The notes under the pieces are model-generated. The model saw only the letters and a list, made by a program, of their open reading frames with translations, was not told the origin of the DNA and searched no databases. From Episyrphus balteatus (taxonomy: Eukaryota > Arthropoda > Insecta > Diptera > Syrphidae), in assembly GCF_945859705.1 (NCBI RefSeq), contig NC_079138.1, positions 4,030,001 to 4,094,000 of the forward strand: a stretch of 64,000 bases of DNA, given 5' to 3'. Each line of letters opens with the position of its first letter. Positions within the stretch are counted from its first letter, which is position 1. Of the stretch, positions 35,856-48,206 are shown piece after piece. Made by a program: the position numbers and the translations under genes.

Positions 35856-36584
35856 TATATAATTTTAAACATTTTAAATCGGTGGTAGTGGTGGTGTATG
35901 TGGCACGATGCATCAGAGACCATAGACCGGTTGAACAGACGCAGATAACTGATGCAAACAGAAAAGAAACACTCTCAAAATCGATCATAATTGAGGTAAT
36001 AAATTAATTTTCCATTTTTGACAGCTTAAATGACGCCGATATTTTATCATGATTATAATTATTGTTTCTCTAGCAGCAAATCTGATCACAAATTTTTGTT
36101 TTTTTTTTTCCTTCAGTGTACATTTTTTTTGTTTTTTTTTTTGCGAAATTTTTAATTACATTTTCTCTTTTAGTTTTTTTTTTTTTTTGTAATCGTTCTA
36201 GCTATGACCAGTAAGCATACATAAATATTTCATTAAATTATCTAATTTCCCTCAAGCAATTGTCATCAACATCATTAATGATGGTTCAATTATAAAAATT
36301 AAGTAAAAAAAAATTAAAAAAAAAAATACAATATAATAGAGAGATAATAAAGCAGATTGCCCTTGCATTTTATCTCAAACAGAAAAATATTTTTAAAAAG
36401 TTTATAATATCGCAACATTGCGTGCATTATGATGATGAGTGCATTTAGCCTTTAGAAAAAAATATTGAAATGGACAAATTTAAATAGATACCTACTTAAA
36501 AATATATATATTTTTTTTGTCAGTGTTAGGTGGCGTGAAATAAGGCCAAGCGAAAAAAAAAAATACAAATTTCTCCAGTTGATC

Positions 36585-37853
36585 ACACGGTTAAAAATTC
36601 TGGAGTATTTTTTAATACAGCTCTTGTATTAAAGCAATTTTCAATACAAAATATATTACATTTTAATACTTCCAAAATATTAAAATTATTTTTAATCTTT
36701 TTTGTATATTAAATTTCAATATTTAAGTATTACCTAAGTTTATTATTTGTAATACAAAAATTATTAGAAAATAACCTCCGTGGGTTGAATTCTAATCTTG
36801 TATTGAATTTTAATACCACTCAATTAGATTTAAATATTTTTGTATTACATTTGAATATAATTGTATTAAAATGTAATACAAATTTATTAAAAACTAATAT
36901 AAAAAGTATTTAATTGTAATACAAGAATATTAAATTTTAATCAAACGACGCCAGCCACAGTACACATAATAAGGTAATATCTTCCGAAGGTTGTAAAAAT
37001 TTGTTTTTCAAAAATGGACACCAATCTGTCAGGACTGTCTTCAATTTTTATATTTCAATCGCCAGTAAACAGGAAATTTATTTTTGTTTTAATTAGGTAT
37101 ATAAAATGTCATTTGAAAAATTATAAATTAAAAATTAACAAATTTTCTTCGTGTTTCTTCACGGAAAATGGTGAATATTTGTTAAAAAATTAGTGGTGTG
37201 CCTGTGCGTGGTTTTTCGGTTTTTTGTGCGTTTTTCGTCGATAATTTAAACAATTAAGAATTACGGTAGCTAACATTGTCAGTTCGGAATATATTACCTT
37301 TTAATGTGTACTGTGGACGCCAGTAGCCATTTTAAAAAAGAAAAAAATTGATTATTTGAGGCAGCTTTTCTAAAAAAAAAATTTAAAGGCCTTTTGTGTT
37401 TTTTCGAAGCAAAATGCATACATTGCAGATGAATTTTGATCGGCAGTAAGATTTTACATGCCACAGTTTGTGAAACAGATAAAATAGGTAATATCAGCAT
37501 TATAATATTATTTATGATTAATATGAATTCAGGAAAAGAATACTTAACTTTAAATACATTTGGTATTGAATTGAAGTATTTTTTTTATTGACTTTTAATA
37601 AAATTCTTATTAGAAATTAATATAAAAACACTTAATTTTAATATGCAATACTTGAAATTCAATACATTTGGTATTAAATTCTAATATAAATTGTATTATG
37701 TTTTAATACAACTATATTAAATTTTAATACATTTTGTATTAACTAAAAAATTTTAATATTTGTCATGTATTAAATTTTAATACATTTCTGGTGTAGACCT
37801 ATAATATGTAACCCAAAAAATATTAAAAAATACTCCAGAATTTTTAACCGTGT
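36585..37853. mobile_element. element with ACACGGTTAAAAATTCTGG TIRs and TTTTAATACAA arrays
   Basis: About 34 bp (ACACGGTTAAAAATTCTGG then AGTATTTTTTAATA) is inverted almost perfectly at the right end. Both halves are filled with TTTTAATACAA/TTGTATTAAA phrases. A central inverted pair (CGCCAGCCACAGTACAC near 36950; GTGTACTGTGGACGCCAG near 37306) encloses the middle. No target duplication is clear and no coding region was found. Confidence 0.75.
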
Positions 37854-38509
37854 AGCTCCTATAAAGCCTTATAGAAGAATTTTGAAAAGCAGCATTTTAG
37901 GAGTTTGCAATAGAAATTTTGTGATTTTTTTTATTAAATTGAAAGACTTGTCATTTCAAAACTGTTTCAAAGATTTTTTTTTTTTACTTTATTTCGTCTA
38001 AATATTGTTATTGAATATGATAAAATACTTGGTTGAAATGTTCTTTGTTGAAATAATAAAATTCTCAAAAGTGCATCGCTTAATTAAAAATTTAAAAAAA
38101 GAGCTCAAGGGGCTTTTCTGATGGAGGATACTATATGATTGGAAACTCGTCTTTCTGAATTCTATAACTATAATTAAACTTGTTATCTTTGTGTCAGAAT
38201 ATAAAGGCGAGTATTAACAAGAGAATAAACCCTTCATTATTCTTCTTAAAAAAGATGTGTTTTTTTCCATTTTCTTAAAAGAATCAAATTGAAGGTGGAA
38301 AATTGTGATAAAATGTCTTATATACATATTTAGAAAAATATGACTCACGTTCAAAAAAAATTGAACTGATCTTTTTTGTTGCATACCTGACCACATTAAA
38401 CCACAGACAACCAATATGTTGTCATCAGCGAGAACAGAAAATTGGTGCGGCCTTTTGAACTTCTCGATTTACTTTTTTTGAACATTTGCACTTTTTAGAC
38501 CATAACAAG

Positions 38510-40079
38510 GGTTGGGTTCGATGTCCCGCTTTTTATATTCCCGTTTTTTTAAATCCCGCTTTTTATATTCCCGCTTTTTAAAATCCCGATTTTTATAATC
38601 CCGTTTTTTACTATCCCGATTTTGCAAGCAAAACTAGTTGTTTTATTTTAAAAAATCGCGCGATTTTTTAAAATAAAACAACTAGATTTTCTTGCAAAAT
38701 CGGGATACTAAAACAAATTAAAAAACGAGAGATTTTTCTAAACGCATTTAATTAAAGCCTTTAACAAAAAATATAATATATAAAAAAAAAATAAGAAAAA
38801 GTAAGGAATGTGATACTAAAAAGAAATCAATTAACAAACTAATATTTACTTTAAAGTTTCAGAAGAACAATCAAATCGTGATAATCCCATAAATTAATAA
38901 TAACTTAAAATGATCACAACACCTTAAATTAAGTACACACTACATAATCAAAAGAAATTTCATTTAAATATATTTCAACTTAAATTTGGATGCATTCCAA
39001 CAATTTTGATATTTAAAAAAATGAAATTTCTTTTACTTGTGAACTCAACTTAAGGCTTTAATCATTTTATGTTTTTATAAAAGAAATACCGTTTTCAGAA
39101 TGTGTTGAAGGTACATATTGTGTGATCTTTACAACGCAAAAAATCAGTTTTACTAATTTTTTGTCTATTTCTCATGATTATTTTATTTGTGAATTGTGTG
39201 GATCAGAATCAAAACCCATTATATCCACTTTTCAAACAAAAAAAAAATGACTTAGGTATGAGGTTTTGTTTCTATTATTCTAATACATACGTTGCGCCCA
39301 ACTTTGAGTCTCTAATTACATTTTTTGGCGTAGAAATCAGACCACAAAGTTAGAGGTTAATTTCAAAACCCATTTTATCCACTTGCGTTTTTGATTCAAA
39401 ACCTATTATATCTAAACAATTTTATTCGCATAAAAATCCATTATATCCATTCAAAATATTATTTCTAAAATAAATTTGAAATTCAAAAACCATTTTATCC
39501 ATTGGATGAGATTAGATGGGAATATCTCAACATTTATAAGGATTTTTGAAAAAAAAAAATTCGGCATTTAGGTTTGAATTTAATTGTTCAAGAAAGTAGG
39601 CGTAGTTAAAAAAAAGGAAATAAAGTTTTCTCGTTTTTAATTGAGTTTTTTTTAATGCCATATTTTCTTATTTTGGTCTGAAATTCAGAGGTGATTTTCA
39701 AAATCCATTCTATCCATATTTGTTTTGGGTATAACTCTAAAACTAAAACCCTCAGGTCACGATTTCTGGACTTAAACTGTAGAGAATCCTAATTAAATCA
39801 ATCCTGCATTTAAAAAAGTACTAAAAAACGTTTCGTTTACGAGATACAAGTTTTTCTCGATTACTCGAAATCAAAAAAAGTGGATAAAATGGGTTTTGAT
39901 TCTGAACCACACAATTAAGCATGTATTTTGTAAAAAAAAATCGGGATTTTCGGGATTTGATGGGATTTTAGAAAACGGGATTTAAAAAAGCGGTATTTTA
40001 GTAGACGGGATTTTGAAACTTTTTTTTCTGGATTTTCGAAAAACGGGATTTTAAAAAGGGGGATTCCGATACGCTCCCC
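38510..40079. mobile_element. Foldback-like element with inverted TCCCGATTTTT arrays, 9-bp duplication
   Basis: Left end GGTTGGGTTCGATGTCCCGC followed by six or more copies of a 15-17-bp TATCCCG(C/A)TTTTTA unit to about 38626. The right arm (39936-40070) has the same unit inverted (CGGGATTTTA...) and ends GATACGCTCCCC. CATAACAAG is repeated directly outside both ends (38501-38509 and 40080-40088). A perfect small palindrome is centred near the CGCGCG at 38660. A second element lies inside (39192-39916). The TIR design and 9-bp duplication resemble Drosophila Foldback (MULE group). Confidence 0.8.
39192..39916. mobile_element. nested element with AATTGTGTGG TIRs and CCCATTTTATCCAC arrays
   Basis: About 38 bp (AATTGTGTGGATCAGAATC then AAAACCCATTATATCCACTT) is inverted at the right end. 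The phrase AAAACCCATTTTATCCAC recurs near 39213, 39366, 39401, 39435, 39486 and 39699, and inverted near 39880. No transposase is seen. It lies wholly inside the 38510-40079 element. Confidence 0.75.
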
Positions 40080-40088
40080 CATAACAAG

Positions 40089-41865
40089 TATTTCCCGACG
40101 TTCAATTTCAACTATTGATTTTTGATGTCGCTGTTGTAGTTGAGGTATATAGTAAGCTCTAAAACAGGCCACAGCTACTTAACTTAACGAGCTCACGGAA
40201 TTTAAAGATCAAAAAACATTTTTCACCTAAATTTGAATTTTCAATACCAAAGTGGTCTTACTTATGTATCCTTGTGATATATCAATAAGATCAAATACTG
40301 CTCAATTGACTTGATTTTTGTCAAGTTAATGTGATTGATCGACCTGTGTGGTGTCGATTCCTTGTGTTTTCAACGCTTTCTGGACTCTCTCTTTGAACAA
40401 TTGGAACTTTTTTTTTATCAGTAAAATTAGACTATATCAGCCCAATTATGGTTTGTCAAATATCAATTGATTGAACAAAACCATAAAAATTATTAATTTC
40501 AAGAAATTTTGACAGCCATAAAGTTCATACAAACAAAAAAATTGATAATTTACAACAGTTAATATATCAATTCATTAAAATTGTTGATATTTGTCAAATA
40601 CCGAATTGATTAATGCGAGCTGAAATGTATCAGGCTTGGTTGTTTATTAAAATAAGCGTAACTATATAATTTAAAAATTAACAAATTATCATAGAAATGT
40701 CAAAAATAAATAGGTACAAATTTCACTTCTTATAAAAATATCAATTCGTTGTAAATTCAAATTTTCTAATAAGTACCTACTATTTGCCCCAAAGTAACTA
40801 TAGTATATAAATTATAAATCTTCAAGTATATTGGAAATTTCCAAATAACCTATCCTTCTCTTCAAATTCATTCAATTAGGCCTGACAAAAAAGAATAACC
40901 TGAAATTTATACAACAGCAACAAAAAAATCCACAAACAAAAAAATTGAACAATTTATTCCAAAGTGTAACTGTGCGCGCAAATCACTCTATACAAGAAAC
41001 AATATGCCGGCAGGAAAGAACAAAAATAAAAAAAAAAAAAAAAAAGTTAAAATCCGATGCAGTTCCGCCGAGTGTTGAATCAAAATCGAAATGGTTGATA
41101 TATCAACCTCAACGTCCATCTTCAAACACATCAAAAAAAAAAAAAAAAAAACCGCTCCAACCTTAAATAAAACTGTAAACAACAATCAAAATGGAAACGT
41201 GTTCACCGTTGGTGATGGTCACACATACCGATCCTTCAACAGAAGCCATGCCGCCAAAAACTCACTTTTTTTTGCGTGTGTCCATCTTTATCCTTTTTCT
41301 TTCTCTTGTTCTTTGATTTATATAATTTGTTTTTTTTTTTTTTTTTTTTTGGCTCATTATTTATTGTTATTTTTTTTTTTTTTTGCAACATGTTTCCCGT
41401 TTCTAATCGCGGCATCCAAAAATCGCTCAAAAAAACAATTGCAACACAACAGGGAGAGATCCTTAATGAAACGCCGACTTTGCAGATGAAAAAAAAAATT
41501 AAAAAAAAAAAAAAAAAAATCAAAAGACAAAAGAATACACAAAAACTATCTAAGAAAGAATAGCCGACGAATACTTTAAACCCAGCAGCAGATAAAGTCA
41601 CTGCATGTACATCACATTTTGGGGGAAACAATATTTTGTGTCGCGCGAATGTTTGTTTTTTTTTTTTTTTTTTTTTTTTCTGATGTTGCTTCTGTCTTCA
41701 GTCGTATAGTCCTGGTACTGAATGTTGGATAGCGGTCCTTATCCGAACCGAAGAAGCAACAAAGAATTCGTTTTCATCACATCGGAATTGTGTGTGAGCG
41801 ACGCGCGCGATCTTGTTCTTATTATTTTTATATTTACACACAAACTTAATTTCTCAAAACTGTTT

Positions 41866-41902
<37 letters not shown>

Positions 41903-43184
41903 AATCCTATGAGAGATATGCGTCTACCTTTTCGTTCTTATATCTACAAACATACATATATATAATATGTGTATGAATTTTGCGCCTCTGCGTACGTGTT
42001 ATGACTTCGACAGCATATTTAAGATCGTGATTATGATAATGATGGGAATTATTATCGTTTGTATATATGATTTTTTAAAGGTTCTTCAGAAAGGAGGGAC
42101 TCTTTTGTCTGATTTTATAATTCAAATGCTTACCTACAAAAGCTTTAAAGATACCAACAAGTTAAATTTGAAGTTTTTTTTTAAAATCAACTTGGAATTA
42201 TATTTGTATCGAAAAGAAAACAACAATTTTTCCCTAAAAAAAGTAAGTCTTCAACACCTTTATAACTAAGTACAACAACAACAACAAACTTAAAAAAAAG
42301 GACACAATTCTTTATGTCAATCACCGCTTATCTAGAACCCACAAGGCACATACTCTTCAAAAAATGGAAAAAAGCACAAAAAAAAAAAAAAAAAAAACAA
42401 TAATAAATGCTCTGCTGTCAAGAGAGTGAGAGCGAGACTCCTTGGCAGCAGACACGAAAGTCGATAACCCTTACAACTTATAAGAGTATGTATCCGATGA
42501 TGTTGGCAACAGCCTACGCATCACTGGCTAAAAATATAAATTGTCTACCCAATGTCATCTAAATAAAGACAATGTTGACTTTTTGTCTCTTTATGCTGAT
42601 GTTTTTTTGTTATTTTTTTTTTTTTTTTTTATTTTCTGTTGCAAATAGGCACATCGTCCAACCGAAGAATTTGTACTAGCGATTTATCTGAACTATATCT
42701 TTCAATCCTTATACCTACCTATCCCTAAAACAAAAATTAACCATCACACTACTCTCGACGACGACGACACGGTCGAGGGAAAGACTTGGAGTTGAACTTC
42801 CTGAGAAAAAGGATCACTCACTTTACCCACCTGGGCTGTTGGTGGTAGTCGTAAATTTGCAATCGAACAAATTTATGCGCAAGGATACAATCTTTGTTTG
42901 TTTTGTTTTTTTTGAAATTCGGAAGAAAATTTCATAGACGGAGTCAAGAGAAAAGGTAAAACAGAAATCCGTATACACTATAACTTTCTGAACCAGAAAA
43001 ATACAACATTAAAAAAAAAAAAAAAAACATTCTTGTTTTGCTGATGAGAACAAAGCACAGTAGCTAAATTTTATAAATAAAAAAAACATAAGAACAAAAA
43101 TAACATAACACAAATAAGCGACAAGACTATAAACAAGAAATAAATTTAAAATATTTATAGGTTATAATTGAAATATATGCTTAC
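40089..43184. other. non-repeat stretch with many long A/T homopolymers
   Basis: No gene recognised. 41.0-42.7 kb has clusters of poly-A and poly-T runs of 15-28 bases (for example around 41331, 41656, 41868 and 42607) between GC-normal patches such as GCGACGCGCGCGATC. A short inverted pair with TGTCAAATATCAATTGATT lies near 40450-40610. The patches could be regulatory or degraded transcripts; nothing decides it. Confidence 0.4.
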
Positions 43185-43261
43185 CAAGCGCGTATTAGTT
43201 TCCAGCTAAGAGATCGCCGATATTCTCCTCCTCTTAAATGTGAAGTCCGTATTTGTATGAT
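43185..43261 (-). other. candidate 77-bp 5' exon upstream of zfh2
   Basis: On the minus strand this segment is preceded by a long pyrimidine tract and acceptor (TTTTTTTTTGTTATAG|ATC) and followed by a good donor (CGCTTG|GTAAGCAT). Its composition is less AT-rich than the flanking several kilobases. One frame is fully open over 25 codons (includes HLRGGEYRRSLSWKLIRA) and the other two have stops. The zfh2 start exon has an in-frame stop just upstream of its ATG, so if this exon joins it, it is 5' UTR. It could also belong to another minus-strand transcript. I do not recognise the peptide. Confidence 0.45.
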
Positions 43262-44639
43262 CTATAACAAAAAAAAAGGAAAACAAAATATTGTTGAAAA
43301 TTGTATAGAATGTAGTTTTTTAATATAGAAGAAAAATTGATATTTGACATATTTCAGAATAAGGCTTTTTAAGGAGGAATTTTTCATATATATGTAGAAG
43401 TTATAGTTTCGTTATTTCTGTAAGTGTAGCTTGAAAAAGTTACAATAAAAGTAGTTACTTCGGAAAGACTTTTTTAAGGAATTCTGTAAATAACTTATAT
43501 AAATAAATAACCATGCAGATTTTTCAAGTTTTCAAATTTTTAATCTTCAAAAAAAAAGTATTATAGTATTTAGAATAACTTCTATAAGCCTTTTCTTTGA
43601 AGGAATTCTCATATAGAAATTATAGCTTCGTTAATTAATTAATTCGTAACAACTTTTATAAGAATTTCATAGCAGCTTTACAAAAGAATAACTTCTATAA
43701 TAGGGATTTTCATGCAACGCACAGTGTGTCGTCCCCTTATGATAAATCACTTTTTTTTTGTTAAAAATTAATATTTTTGCTATTTAAATATAATTTAGAA
43801 GTGTCAACTTATATGAAAACATATTTATCTTAGAAAATAACCCAGGTTATGTATTCAAAATAAGCTCCGAAACATGAGTACCTCGGAAATCGAAAATATT
43901 TTGAGGAATTTATGGGAATCTTTGAGAGTGTATATTTCACGTTTGGTAATTGTTTGAAAAATTTTATTAATGTTATTTTGTTTATTTGAGTGTTGTTGTA
44001 AAACGTATAACAAAAAAAAAAATAACTTTATAAAATTATATATGAGTTATTAAAATTTCTTTGATAAATGGCAAAAAAAAATTTAATTTTTAAACTTAAT
44101 TAAAAAAAAAAACATATAAAATCATATCGATAATTTTTTTATATTATTTTGCCTTAGGCCTATACTTAATATTGGCAAAGTTTGGTTTGCTTCTGTTTGC
44201 GATTACCAGAGATAATCACATTTATGTGCTACGAGTCAAGTACTCAAAATAATTCATTTTTTGAGAAACATCTTCAAGGGGATCACAAAAATGAAAAAAT
44301 CGATGTTTTTAATAATTTTTAGCCATACACAAGTAACAAAAAGCTGTTCATGTAATTAAAAATATTTTAAATATTGTTTTCAACAAAAAAAAAAATTATA
44401 TTTTTCTGCATACTAAATTTTTAATATAATTACTTGACCCGGCCACGCTCTACTGTGTATTATAGCGTATTTACCAACCTCGCCGATATAAGAATTTACG
44501 AAAATGCAAATAAAACGTTATTTCAAAATTTGAAAGCGATTGACAAAAAACTATTCGAGATTTGCTATGAAACGCAAATAAACATACGATTTTTTTTGTA
44601 TAGAGAGAAGATAAACTAAACAAGTTGACTTCAACTTAA

Positions 44640-44945
44640 GATTTCTCAAAGTAGAAAAAAGATATTGAAAAGATTTAAACGGACTTTAAAAGAAAACATT
44701 TAGTTCTTTTAGAAACTGTCACAAATTTATTTAAAATAAATCACCACGTTCAAGAACATAACCTCAAAAACTGTTAAAAAACGACATTTCAGATTTTCTA
44801 ACGGGATTATTTCAAAAACGTGATATGATAGAATTTTTCTGACTTCGGATTCGAGTTCAGCACACCAAAAACCTTACGAAAAGTATATTTTTGTTTATGT
44901 ATATATATAAAAAAAAATTAATTTTGCTCACAAGTGGCTTCTTCA
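44640..44945. repeat. half-copy of the intron 3 palindrome family
   Basis: GAAAAGATTTAAACGGAC, TTCTGACTTCGGATTCGAG and CAGCACACCAAAAACCTTACG match the right arm of 27390-28043 in the same order. Confidence 0.65.
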
Positions 44946-45112
44946 ATAAATGTTAATTTCATAAATTATACTAAAAAAAAAAGTAATAGGTTGTTTAATT
45001 TGTTAATTTGTAATTTTTTTTTCTATTCCTGCCATAAAAACACAAAAAAAGATATTAAAACTCCAAAAACTTAGCTGCAAGTATTTATGATAAACTTTTG
45101 TATGGGCTCGAC

Positions 45113-45245
45113 ACACTGTGCAACGGGTGTAAAATCTTGGTAAAACTGGTAAAATGGTAAATGTGGTAAACTCTCTGTTAAACCCATAACAAATTTTGAT
45201 ACATTTACCATATTTACCAGGTTTATCCAGAGTTTACACCTTTTC
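45113..45245. repeat. small inverted repeat built of TGGTAAA units
   Basis: GGGTGTAAAATCTTGG then several TGGTAAA copies, followed by inverted TTTACCATATTTACCAGG and GAGTTTACACC. It follows the same outline as the larger array elements but is only about 130 bp. Confidence 0.55.
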
Positions 45246-46233
45246 ATGAATGTTAACGAAGTTTTACACATTTTTCCTTACAGAGAAACCTTACCGAACC
45301 CTTACCGAAGTTAAATAAAGTAACTTCTGTAATACCTTATAGCATCGAACTATAAAACTTGTGGCACCTTCATAACGACCATTTTCTTTAATTTTGAATT
45401 CATGTTTCTGTGCTTGGGAGCGGAATTATATAGAATTCGTGTCTTTTTAACTAAAATTTATAGGCTATAGTTCTGGTTTTTTCCCTGCTAAGGTATTAAA
45501 AATGAAGACACTGGAGAAATATTTTCCCATGTTTTAAGTTGCTGCTTTTAAGTGAATCGCATTTCTATTGAACTCCTTTCTTTTTCTTCTGACGAAGGAA
45601 GTGTTTTTTTTTTTTTTTTTTTTTTTTGACAAAAATCGTTAATTAAACACTTATGACCATGGAAACTTTTCATATAAAAATAATCAAAACGACAACCGTA
45701 TCCACCGTCCCGCAATTTATATAATTACCAACCATAGTAAAAAAAAATAAAAAAAACCAAACCCCGAACATGAGAGAAAGAATAACAATCAAAAGTCTAT
45801 TTAATAGGAATTAGAAACAGACATACTCGAACATAATATTTTTTTTTTTTCGTTCCCAATGAATCTCTGATAATTAACTTCTAATTGTACGCACCCAAGA
45901 TTTAACAGTGCGTTCCTCTGCCCGCCCTTCTTCTCTTTTTTTTCCTATACCCTTTCCCCCCCCCCCCCACTCCTAAAATGCCATGCCTTGATTCTAAAGT
46001 CGCAGACGCATTACTTTGTTGTTGTTGTTGTTGTTGTTGTTTTTGTTGTCATTGACGACTGCTCTCATTTAACGTTCAATTTGAATTTCAAAACGGATTT
46101 ATATACGTTAAATTTTATTTTTACTGAATTTATATCTGTCTGTCTTTTTGTAAATTAAATGGATGCAAAAACTTCTCTCATTCAAACAATTGACCATATA
46201 CACACAACAGCTAAAATTTGCGCGCAGACTTTT

Positions 46234-47339
46234 AGTCCAGTGCATTTATAATTTGACCCAGCAGTTTGTACCACCCCCAAATTTTTTTTGCTCATTCGAT
46301 AGAACATTGGCTGAATATTATTACCCTGATTTTTCGCACTCGTGAAATTCACCTTTCGGCCGCCATCTTAGATTTTAGTTTTTGTTGAATATCTCGATTT
46401 CTATTTATCCTACATAAAAGTTGTGAATACAAGAAACGTAGGCAATTAAATTTCGCGTCTTTTATGTTAAGAACACTTTTTCGATATTCTGACTATTAAA
46501 AAAGTTACAAGGCAAAAAAGTAAAAAAAAACCGAAAAAAATGACAATTTTAAAGTTTTGAGGACTTTTTATCAAAATTATGAAAAAACGTTCCGAGAAAA
46601 GATTATTCACCTTAAAATTCTCTACAACTCTGCAATACAACTTTTTTTTCTATCTCTATAAATACAAAAGTTATTAATACTTTTTTGTTAAAAAATACCC
46701 CTTTTCTACGAAATGAAGAGACTTAAATATAAAAAAATTGCAAGTCCTGAATTTTCTCTTGTAACATAAAGCTTTAAAATACTCACTAATCATTTAAAAT
46801 TCAAGATTTGGTAAAAAAAAAATTAAGAAAAAAGTAAAGATAAAAAACACAAACAAAAAAGAGCATTTTTAACAGAAAAAAGTATTAATAACTTTTGTAT
46901 TTATGAAGATAGAAAAAAAAGTTGTATGGCAGAATTGTAGAGAATTTTAAGGTGAATAATCTTTTCTCGGAATGTTTTTTCATAATTTTGATAAAAAGTC
47001 CTCAAAACATTAAAATTGTCATTTTTTTCGTTTTTTTTTACTTTTTTGCCTTGTAACTTTTTTAATAGTCAGAATATCGAAAAAGTGTTCTTAACATAAA
47101 AGAAGCGAAATTTAATTGCCTACGTTTCTTGTATACACAACTTTTATGTAGGATAAATAGCAATCGAGGTATTCAACGAAAACTAAAATCCAAGATGGCG
47201 GCCGAAAGGTGAATTTCGCGAGTGCGAAAAATCAGGGTAATGATATTCAGCCAATGCTCTATCGAATGAGCAAAAAAAATTTAGGGGTGGTACAAACTGC
47301 TGGGTCGTCCATATATGAACATCATAAATGCACTGGACT
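46234..47339. repeat. 1.1-kb palindrome with about 490-bp arms
   Basis: The outer ends AGTCCAGTGCATTTAT and ATAAATGCACTGGACT are inverted. The arms are very similar throughout, for example CACCTTTCGGCCGCCATCTT against AAGATGGCGGCCGAAAGGTG. The spacer of about 150 bp is A-rich. The right arm has about 14 extra bases near its outer end. No coding region. The close arm match suggests recent origin or gene conversion between arms. Confidence 0.9.
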
Positions 47340-47699
47340 ATTTTAGTGATCTCTCTACTCTACACACAACATACTTTCGATCTTCAGCTTATAACTTGTG
47401 TCGTTAGTTGTCGTTGTCGTCGTTGTCGATTTTGCCTTCAGTCAGTGTCGCATCGCGTACATATTAGTGTGTTCAAGGAGTAATGAAAGAGTTTGCGCAC
47501 CTCATCTCCTCAGCTAAGACGACAAATATTTTTGTTCTTTTTTTTTTCACTCAGGAGTAAAATATGAAGGTATGTGTATTCAGGTACGGCTAGAGGGAAG
47601 TTTAGCGCCTTTTAAATAAAAAAAAAAGAGTGTATATACACACGATTGATGTTCTTTCTATTCACAGAAATTCACACCATTATTAGAAGCAAAACTGTT

Positions 47700-47768
47700 T
47701 TACAATTATGAGAACTAGATGGCGCTTAGATCACTAGTTAATCCGTTTGATGTTTTTATCACTCTGTA
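47700..47768. repeat. short dispersed repeat, copy 2
   Basis: Matches 10826-10890 over about 65 bp: AATTATGAGAACTAGATGG and ACTAGTTAATCCGTTTGATG. It ends just before an AACGCCGGAAAA direct repeat. Confidence 0.6.
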
Positions 47769-47777
47769 GTCTGTTCA

Positions 47778-48206
47778 AACGCCGGAAAAGAAAATAAAGA
47801 AACAAAAGAGTGAGTGCACGGTCACCTTTAAACAATACGATTTCCGCTTAAAATAAGCGGAATCCGCTTGAATTCTGCTAATTTTAAATTGAACTTCATT
47901 TCATTTTGATGTAAACCCAATAGTTGTAGGTTCGTTCCCCAATGGCTACCAGTTTTTGTTTTTTAATTTAAAATGTTTCAACATAAAAAATAAGATAACT
48001 TTCCGCTTAAATTAAGCGGATTTTTTTTTTTTAATTTGCAAATTCAAGAAATTAAGAAGATTTGTCCGCTTAATTTAAGACGGAAGTGATCTTGGCAAAA
48101 AAAAAACATGCAGAAATCCGCTTAATTTAATGTGAATTCCGCTTGTTTTGTACACATTTTACATCTCTTTTCAAAAAGTAAATTTTCATACCCCAACGCC
48201 GGAAAA
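47778..48206. repeat. segment with TCCGCTTAATTTAAGCGGA palindromes, flanked by 12-bp direct repeats
   Basis: TTCCGCTTAAAATAAGCGGAA (near 47842), TTCCGCTTAAATTAAGCGGA (48001), TCCGCTTAATTTAAGACGGA (48064) and TCCGCTTAATTT (48116) are variants of one palindrome. AACGCCGGAAAA occurs at 47778-47789 and 48195-48206. Possibly a small mobile element; no TIR was found. Confidence 0.5.

Noticed and set aside
41236..41631. Lys-rich and Phe-rich frames at 41.0-41.6 kb
   Set aside because: They are made by long poly-A/poly-T runs; no protein family is recognised.
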